This document shows, one piece after another, positions 56,821 through 64,000 of a stretch of DNA of 64,000 nucleotides. The position numbers were made by a program, and so were the translations under genes. A model generated the notes under the pieces. It made no database searches. It was given only the letters and a program-made list of their open reading frames with translations, and was not told the origin of the DNA. Origin of the DNA: Lactuca virosa (Eukaryota > Streptophyta > Magnoliopsida > Asterales > Asteraceae); assembly GCA_928212115.1 (NCBI GenBank), contig CAKMRJ010003334.1, positions 2,468,823 to 2,532,822 of the forward strand. The letters run 5' to 3'. Position 1 is the first letter of the stretch. Each line of letters starts with the position of its first letter.

Positions 56821-57528
56821 TGATATGGGCATATTTAATTATAAAATTCATTAATTATATTAATACTTTATGTTGTTTTTGTCTCATTTAATGAACAAAA
56901 GGTGCTTAATTACTTTGAAATTTCATTTTCAGCAACAAAGACATGCTCGCATGTATGATAACCAACCATATATGAGTTAATTGAACCAACCAATTTGATT
57001 AACTATTATTACAAGTCTTGCTTGATTCGAATTGAACACTAGAAAATTCTTTGATTTAATCACTTGATCACTGCTTGAATTGATTTATTTGCTAAAGGAT
57101 TAGTAATAGTGAGCATGAACCTAATCATATTAGAAATCGGTAACAAATGATATATTAATCCATTGCACTTGCCACGAAATCAACCATAGGAATAAGTGAA
57201 TCGAATCTAAACAAAAGTCTCTTTTATCTTATTGAATCAAGTTGTCTTTTGCTTCTCTTTTAGTTGTTAATTGTTCTTTATTTAAGTGTTTAGTAATTGA
57301 TTAAGTTTCTAGTCTTGCAAAACTAGAGAAAACCCCCTTTTAATAACCCCTTTTAATAATTGTTTTATTTAGATAATATTAATAATATTTTAATTGTTTA
57401 CCATTCCCTGAGTTCGATACTCTACTTGCCTACACTAAACTGCTAATCGATAGGTACACTGCCTTCCGTGTGTTTGTTTTTGTGTTTGAGTTAATTAGGA
57501 TTAAAACTAGTAAATTCTACACATATCA
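56821..57528 (+). repeat. Athila 3' LTR with about 940-bp internal deletion
   Basis: Collinear with the 5' LTR up to GACATGCTCG and again from GCATGTATGATAACC onward. The palindromes, TATA box and 228-bp duplication are missing. The join lies at a shared GCATG-like word. Confidence 0.9.
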
Positions 57529-57553
57529 TTCGATCTTAAAATTATACACCCTT

Positions 57554-58330
57554 TGATGGGTTTTTAAGCATTCTAACACTTCCTAAGTGTACATGCAACC
57601 CTAATAACCTTGAATCTATGTTTTCTCTATATACATGCAAATTTCTTTTTCAAGGTTATTTCCTAACTAGCATGGCATGGGGATTACATAAAACATAAAA
57701 CTAGTAGAAATACATACCTTGTTGTTTCTTGGATTCCTTCAAGACTTTGTGAGCCTAGCACCCCAAATGTTGTGCCTCAAATGCTTCACACAACACCACA
57801 AGACTTGGAATAACTTGAGAGAATGTCACTTAGCCTCAAAATTGGTTATGCCCTCTCTAGTAACCCCTAGGTCACGATTTTGCTAGCCATAGGGTTCCTT
57901 TTATAGTGTTGTCACAATTAGGGTTTACACATGAATGCCCTTAATTGTCATGACTCTTGATTTCTCATGACCCATGGGTTTGTAACTCCCATGGAATATC
58001 CATGGAGCTCCATATGGTTATAACCAAACCCATAAACCTTGGATCATTAATCCACCATAAAAGAATTGATGATTGTCATAATCAACCCTATATATTTAAT
58101 TAGTCTCACTTTGATCACCAAATTAATACTAGATTAATACTTGATCAATACTAATTAAATAATACTATTATTAATATATTAGAACTTATAATATATTAAT
58201 AATCATAAGTGCCTTATTCTCTCATTTAGTCTATCCAAGTATTGCAATGCCATGCAACCCAAATGGACCATGTCGGGTCGGGTCAAGTACATACCAAATA
58301 AAGTTATGGACTTAGACACTATATCCAACA
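57554..58330 (-). repeat. copia 3' LTR, 777 bp (second element)
   Basis: TGATGGGTTTTTAAGC to ATCCAACA, followed by GTCTCCCACTTGGATAAG (polypurine tract on the minus strand). Confidence 0.88.
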
Positions 58331-58348
58331 GTCTCCCACTTGGATAAG

Positions 58349-61300
58349 TCTAATAACTATATTTGCAAATATGACTTCAAAATCCGACTAGCAATCGTAG
58401 CTCTTTCAAAGTCTCTCGGAACTGAGATGATGATGATACGCCATTTAAGATAAGTGATCATATAATCCTCTGTTCTCATGATATCAGCCGGACAAACACA
58501 TGGAACATGGTCTTACTTATTGTCCAGCATTTGTTTCTCGATCTCTGATTTGTTTCGACATAGAACTAAATTGAACACATCAATTAGGTTCTGACCGGGC
58601 CCGGTACATAGGTCAAAACCAAATCATCGAGGGGCCCAGATATCGCTTCTATTTCTAGAAGGAACAGATAAACTTCGACTGATATGCTTGTACTAACTAC
58701 TTGTTGAATTACTCACAAAGGCACGTTTTATGACATCGAGTTACCAATGCGTTTTCATGCAATCAATGAATAACCAACTCATAGTCAACAACTCATATAT
58801 ATAGGTTTGAAGATTTATATGATATTACCGTCTCACGATCACTCGAGATAAATTCCATGAAGTGATGCAAGTGAGCGTGGGTTGAATCCAATACTCATCC
58901 CTTATGAGTACTCATGAATGTTGTAGCAACCATTGCATTGTCTAAAGCACTTTAGACAAATCATACAAGACAAATTCATGACAGTCTTGATTCATATCTA
59001 CTTCCAACATATGACTGACTGTGGATGGTTTGAATAATATGATATATGCCATAACATAATTATTCTGGAAGTCAAAACATGCAAAGTGAAACATAAGAAT
59101 AATACTAATCTTATATGGCCCCAACACTTTGAGTGTAAATAAAAACACCTTTTATTTAAGCACCATATTGATTACTCATTATTTATGTTTCGATTAATCA
59201 ACTTTATGCTTGAATTAAAACATTAGTTGTCCCATGCTCCAAGCATGTACACTATGTTTTTCCAAACAACAATTATGCCATACTCCAAGTATGCATACTA
59301 TGTTTACATATGGTCCTCTCTTTGTGAAATAGATCAATTGACAATATTCCAATGATGCTAATTTCACAATTCCAATCCTCGTTGTAAATGAAAGAATACC
59401 AAACTCTTGCCATCTGCTGTAATCTGTTAGATTCTAAACTTATATGCAATGATCCCCTTGTAATGACTATGCACAGAAGTCACAAAGACTTGGCAACAGA
59501 AATTACAAAGTATTCCAATGGAAAACAATTCCATGGAAATGAAGTCTCAAATTCAAAGTACATTCCTTTGAACATCCTTCTTAGCATTAAGTTCTTTAAT
59601 CTTACACAGATTCAAAGAATAACTTCCACCTATGGAGACAATTCCATATTACCATTTTGACCATCACTTCTGAACAAGAGTTGCCTCTTTTCAAAATATG
59701 TTAATATGGTCCTTACTCTATACTTCTAATTGTCCATGAGCAACCAATCTTTGGTAAACCTCAGATTGTCCTCGACAACTTTGCTTAATCATTTTAGTCA
59801 TTTCCAGTTCTACTCCTTTTTCCATCTTAATGCCCTAGGCATTTGGAAAATTTAGAATGGATGAATATTATAGCACATGTAATCAAACCTATACCCAAAG
59901 CATATGGGACATGATTTATGCTATAAAATTTTTTATTTGCCATGTTTTCATAATTCGAACTATGAAGAGGGATGCCGTAATCATAATCGAATTTTGAGAA
60001 CGCGACATATATAGAATTTCCTTATGTTAAACCATTCCAACATAACATTCATATATATTCTTGACTAAAGTAGATTAAATTCTCAATCTAAGCTTGTAGA
60101 ATTGGAGTGAAGTATAAAATCCTCTCCCTTAATTATAGCAAAACAACTTTTTCAAGGCGAATTGAAACTTTTGTTTTCTATAATTAACATTGCTAACCTG
60201 CAATATTTAACATAATCGTCATGCTCCCACTAGCATAATGATTACCAGCATAACACTTTATGCTCCCACTAGCTTTGACATGTACTCAGAAATCTACTGG
60301 ACTTCTAGAAATCAATACTTTATTGACTTTCTTACCAAAGTTCATATTTCTGATACTAGATTGCTTTGATAAGACTTTATCAAAAACATACACCTTTCCT
60401 TAGATAACTCACATGTTTGTCTAGACCTTTTGCAATTCTCACTAGTTAGTGTGCCGGTTAACCACACACGCTCCACTAACTATATGAGAATGCAAATATC
60501 ACAACCGCTATCTACTTAAAATCTTCTTAGTGGAAGCGTTTCCTCACCATCATTTTCATGAATCGAAGAGAAACCTTATGACACTTAGATTTTATGGTGT
60601 ATGTGTTCCTATCCATGTGAATTTGTCATAACCATAATCACAGGACTAGGTTAGTGACACTTCCAAATTCATAGGGACTGAACTTGTGCAATCTTAATTT
60701 CTTGCCACCTGGTAGCACAATGCCCACCATTGCTTCCGGGTTGTTATGCAAACAATTGAGAACTCATAGAACTCACAAGCATAATCAACTTTCAACTGGA
60801 ACAGACACAGAAACAAGAATATGTCAACACGATAGGTTACAAACCTCAAGTCGTGGGCTAGTGATTAACAAAACTCTTGATTTAGTTCTTGAAACTATTT
60901 CAGAATCATTTAGACTCCCACTATCCTCTTGACATATAAGACTTCTCTTTGTCAAGAACCATTCCTTGACAAAACAAATATTCAAGATCTAGTGCGGATT
61001 CTTATCAAGTTAAACACTTCTCACTATTGGTCTTAGCTGGTCTTTGTTTTATCCAAAACATCACAACTTACCAATCTCAAATGTACAAGAATAGGAAACA
61101 TCTTACTCTACATTTGACAAGTGTTATGAACTTTCTAAAGACTATGTCACTCAAGTTACAATCTTGGAGTATAACTCCAGGATTTGTTTTTGGCACGAAG
61201 TATGAATTATCTTTTGATTTAACCATTTCAACAATTCACGATTCCTCTCCTCAGGCAACAAACACACTAAGGTGTCCTTAGAGGATCAATTGTGATATGG

Positions 61301-63540
61301 TTCCATAATCACTAAGATAATCATAAAACAAAATACACAAGTACTCTCCCATCTCTTCAGATTGGAGAAAATTTTATCTTTCTGCCTTATTTGATTCTTC
61401 TTATTCATTCTGCCATACATTGAAACTTTTCCAATGTTTCAGAATTACACTTAAACTCGTAAGCATAACCATATTTACTAAACTTTAGTAAATCATAACG
61501 AATAATCTTATCTACCTTTGTGGTGGACCTGACCAGCACACAACCAAGTGTACCCAATCTTTTAGTCCTTCACTTGACTCACATGTACATGTGAACAAGG
61601 AATTAGTCTTAATTTCCCAAAGACGAAAACTTCTCGTTCATCATACAATACAAGTTGCATGATTCCAACTTTCTATCTAACTGAAACTTGGGCGATGAGA
61701 ATCTTTCCTTATTTGGTAAATTATGATACTACCACAAATGAAAGAATCAAATCCATTTTCAAATATTGCTATTAATGGAAACATATAATCAACAATTTTT
61801 CACAAATGCCATTGTAAGGATACTTAAAATAAATAAAATCAAATTTCTTTATTTTAAAACTTTACTGAAAACTTATCCTTACAACCCATATGAAAACCTT
61901 GTTGTTATCTATTCCTAAGCAATATGTCTCAACTCTTAAGTAATAGCTCAAAATTCTGATCACCGAACCATGCGATCAAAATCCCTCTTCGCGATCAGAA
62001 TCAGCATATACTTCCTTTAAGTTTCTTCACTTTTCTTTGATTCTTAAAACATCAACATGTGACCCAGTCACATCATGCAATAAGAATCTCAGAATAGAAA
62101 CTTAATAGAGTTAGACAATGGACTTTACCTGAAGTAGAGTCAAACATTTGACTTTACTATCCTTATGGACTTTTAGGTAAATTTGGCAGCTTCGCAACCA
62201 ATGCCCTTCCTTTGGCAACAGAAACATATGGACTCTTTGGAAACGGTACACGGGACTATCACAGACTTAGCCTTTCTCTTTACCATTTGGTCAACCGAGT
62301 TGACTATGGCCAATCCCTTTCGATTGGGAAGAGAAAGTTTTTTCTGGACTTCCAATGTTACCATTGTCAATGTCCATGGAAGTTTGGGAAGTTGATCTTC
62401 CAATCAAATTTTGCTTTACCAATGCTCCAAATCATTGCTGATTCAGCATCATCAAGCAAATAGGTAAGATCATTAAGGGTCATGTCGTGATCTGTTATCA
62501 GGGAGTGACGGAAGTCAACAGCCAGCTACCTTGAGACTTCGCACCCTACTCTCCCGGCTTGTCAATATGTGACTTAATCTCCAAGACCTAAGCACATATA
62601 GACTTTGTTTGCCAATAGGGATTGAGTGACTTAGAACTTATCATGTCTTGAAACTTGTGGGATAAGGAGATTTATTGGAGGAGGTGGAGGAAGTGAAGTA
62701 TGATTTCCAGTCCCACTAATGCACAACAAAGGGATTGATCTTTCACCTTGTTTGCCATTTGGGATATCATCTTCATTAGGAAGCTTGTTCCTAAAGATTT
62801 GGGAAGACCATAGCTGTCTAAACTAGAAATCTATAATGGGAGAAATTCAAGTTAGTTGATTTAAAGTCCTTAATATAACACCCAATATGAAATATTAAGG
62901 CTAGGACCCAACAACCTATTTATAACTGGAAGAGGGATGCCGTAATCCAAATTATAAAATAGTTGAAGGTAGGTAAATGACGATTTACCAATTTCCTACC
63001 ATAAAAACGAAATATAATTAAGTTTTTAATTGGATTTGAAACTCCTAGATCTTTTGAGATACATTGAACTTTCAATGGCATGTTTGAATCTCGATTGTGC
63101 CCTCTCAAGTTTGTGACTGGGATGCCGAGGATCACAAACAAGGTGTGAATAACCATACAAATTGACTTGGTACCCTCAACAATATTACCTAATCGATGTG
63201 CCGGTTAACCACACACGCTCCACCGATCTATAATAAGGTCAAGTTACCCTTTGCCACTCTTACTAGTCCATGTTAGTGTGCCGGTTAACCACACACACTC
63301 CACTAACGACTTGGTAAGGTACAAAGTGTAATTTTATGGGCTAGCACCAATTTCACATTTTCCTAAAGTAACTAAGATTGGGAATTTATAATGTATAGTT
63401 ACTTTATAATTCATTATACTTTTAACGAGTATTTAAAGTCGTATCCTACCCGTTCGGCTAACGACCCTCCACCGATCAAGGAAGCGGTGGGTGAGAGTGG
63501 ACACCCATTAAGTCACCATTTTATAGGCAACAACCTTATA
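58349..63540 (-). pseudogene. copia gag-pol remnant
   Basis: Stops and frameshifts are dense. Recognisable points on the minus strand are the segment near 60230-60290 that parallels the RT region ahead of the YVDD motif, and a Cys-rich trace near 62190-62230 (CFCCQRKGIGC) matching the Gag knuckle position. No frame longer than about 90 codons remains. Confidence 0.65.
60450..63305. repeat. Dispersed 26-bp repeat GTGCCGGTTAACCACACAC-
   Basis: Three near-identical copies of GTGCCGGTTAACCACACAC followed by GCTCCAC or ACTCCAC, at about 60452, 63199 and 63276, within the second copia element. It contains the palindrome CCGGTTAACCA-like core GGTTAACC. It is not seen in the first copia element. Confidence 0.85.
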
Positions 63541-64000
63541 CCCCCCTTATAGACCGACTTTGTGAATGAGGCCTACTAACGGTAAGAATGACATATTCTT
63601 ATACATATCTATATAATTAAAATTATAATAATAGTATAAGGGTGTATTTTAAACATTTAAAATACTTGGTGGTTTAATCTATTAATTAAACTATACTTAA
63701 TTTAATTAAACTTAAACCATGTCTTTATGGAATTATTAACTCTTTAATTAAACACTTTAATTAATTTAATGAAGTCCATAAAGCTTGAATTTTACCTTTA
63801 AAAAATTCTAAGAGTTTCAATTTGGAATTAAAGTAAGGCTTTTCAAATTCCAAAACTTGAGGGCAAGAATTGAATTGAAACTATTCCAAGTCTCTTCAAT
63901 TTGTAACTTATGAGTTTTAATGGTTCATAAAATGAAGACTCTTCATTTTATGAAACCTCTTTAGTTCTTTAATCATAATTAAAAGAAGTGACTTTTGGTT

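Larger units (their letters stand above)
40051..57528 (+). mobile_element. Athila-type Ty3/gypsy element lacking pol, with two nested copia insertions
   Basis: The 5-bp duplication TTCGA (40046-40050 and 57529-57533) brackets LTRs that start TGATATGGGC and end TATCA. A primer site of the TTTTGGCGCC type, a broken gag-protease, and an ATHILA ORF-1-like frame follow in order, then a polypurine region. Reverse transcriptase and integrase are absent. Of the 17,478 bp, a solo copia LTR (47670-48467) and a copia element (49383-56522) are later insertions. This leaves a non-autonomous Athila relative of about 9.5 kb. Confidence 0.88.
57554..64000 (-). mobile_element. Second copia element, decayed, runs past window end
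   Basis: Starts with a copia LTR (57554-58330) of the same family as 49383 but clearly diverged, then a polypurine tract, then about 5.7 kb that follows the order of the first copia element in reverse orientation. Collinear anchors are the RT palm region near 60230-60290, a zinc-knuckle trace near 62190-62230, and the leader phrase GAGGCCTACTAACGGTAAG at about 63566 (parallel to 55101). By that alignment the 5' LTR should begin roughly 200 bp beyond the window. It is inserted in the gypsy LTR at 38758/57534. Confidence 0.82.

Noticed and set aside
1..64000. tRNA or rRNA genes
   Set aside because: I looked for cloverleaf boxes and rRNA-like GC-rich blocks and saw none. The tRNA-like words found are retrotransposon primer-binding sites.

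Overview
This is a plant nuclear window. It has a dicot-type spliced gene, site-II and TATA plant promoter signals, plant retrotransposon clades, an endogenous plant pararetrovirus and a Helitron. Several repeat families look Asteraceae-like (lettuce or a relative) to me, but that is recall, not proof. I recognise one intact host gene: a 13-exon, 590-codon TOC64/OEP64 gene on the + strand (25115-28143). Its catalytic-type amidase domain has lost the nucleophile serine and is followed by three TPRs, the layout of an import receptor for Hsp90/Hsp70-delivered precursors. Nearly everything else is mobile DNA in several nested layers.

Layout. 1-2260: reverse-oriented Ty3/gypsy LTR cut by the window edge and inserted in a decayed endogenous caulimovirid (2261-3636). 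3637-11294: AT-rich DNA, (TA)n tracts, a Tekay-like gypsy element with TSD TGTTT (5156-9605), and a foldback element (10239-11251) with a smaller MITE inside it. 11432-18108: a reverse-transcriptase-domain pseudogene split by a second gypsy element (12551-17348) that has a candidate intron between gag and protease. 18290-19749: MULE with a perfect 9-bp TSD. 20064-24828: minus-strand non-autonomous Helitron ending 286 bp before the TOC64 ATG. 28144-34292: repeats, unidentified exon-like fragments and a candidate hAT remnant. 34293-36781: (TA)n-bounded elements, one of which carries the first coding exon of a UBP-type deubiquitinase gene. 37150-40050: decayed gypsy pol and its 3' LTR.

40051-57528 is a 17.5-kb Athila-type element (TSD TTCGA). 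It has broken gag-protease, an intact ATHILA ORF-1-like frame and no reverse transcriptase. Within it sit a solo copia LTR (47670-48467) and a near-complete reverse-oriented copia element (49383-56522, TSD ATTTT). 57554 to the window end is a second, older copia element in reverse orientation.

The least expected signal is regulatory. Four LTRs of different families carry short GC-rich palindromes, mostly in pairs about 21 bp apart, just upstream of the TATA box. One palindrome class (ACTCGNCGAGT) recurs in gypsy, Athila and copia elements. Other points worth a second look are the 60-bp gag/pro candidate intron, gene-fragment capture by the (TA)n-bounded family, and a site-II (TGGGCC) array in the first LTR.
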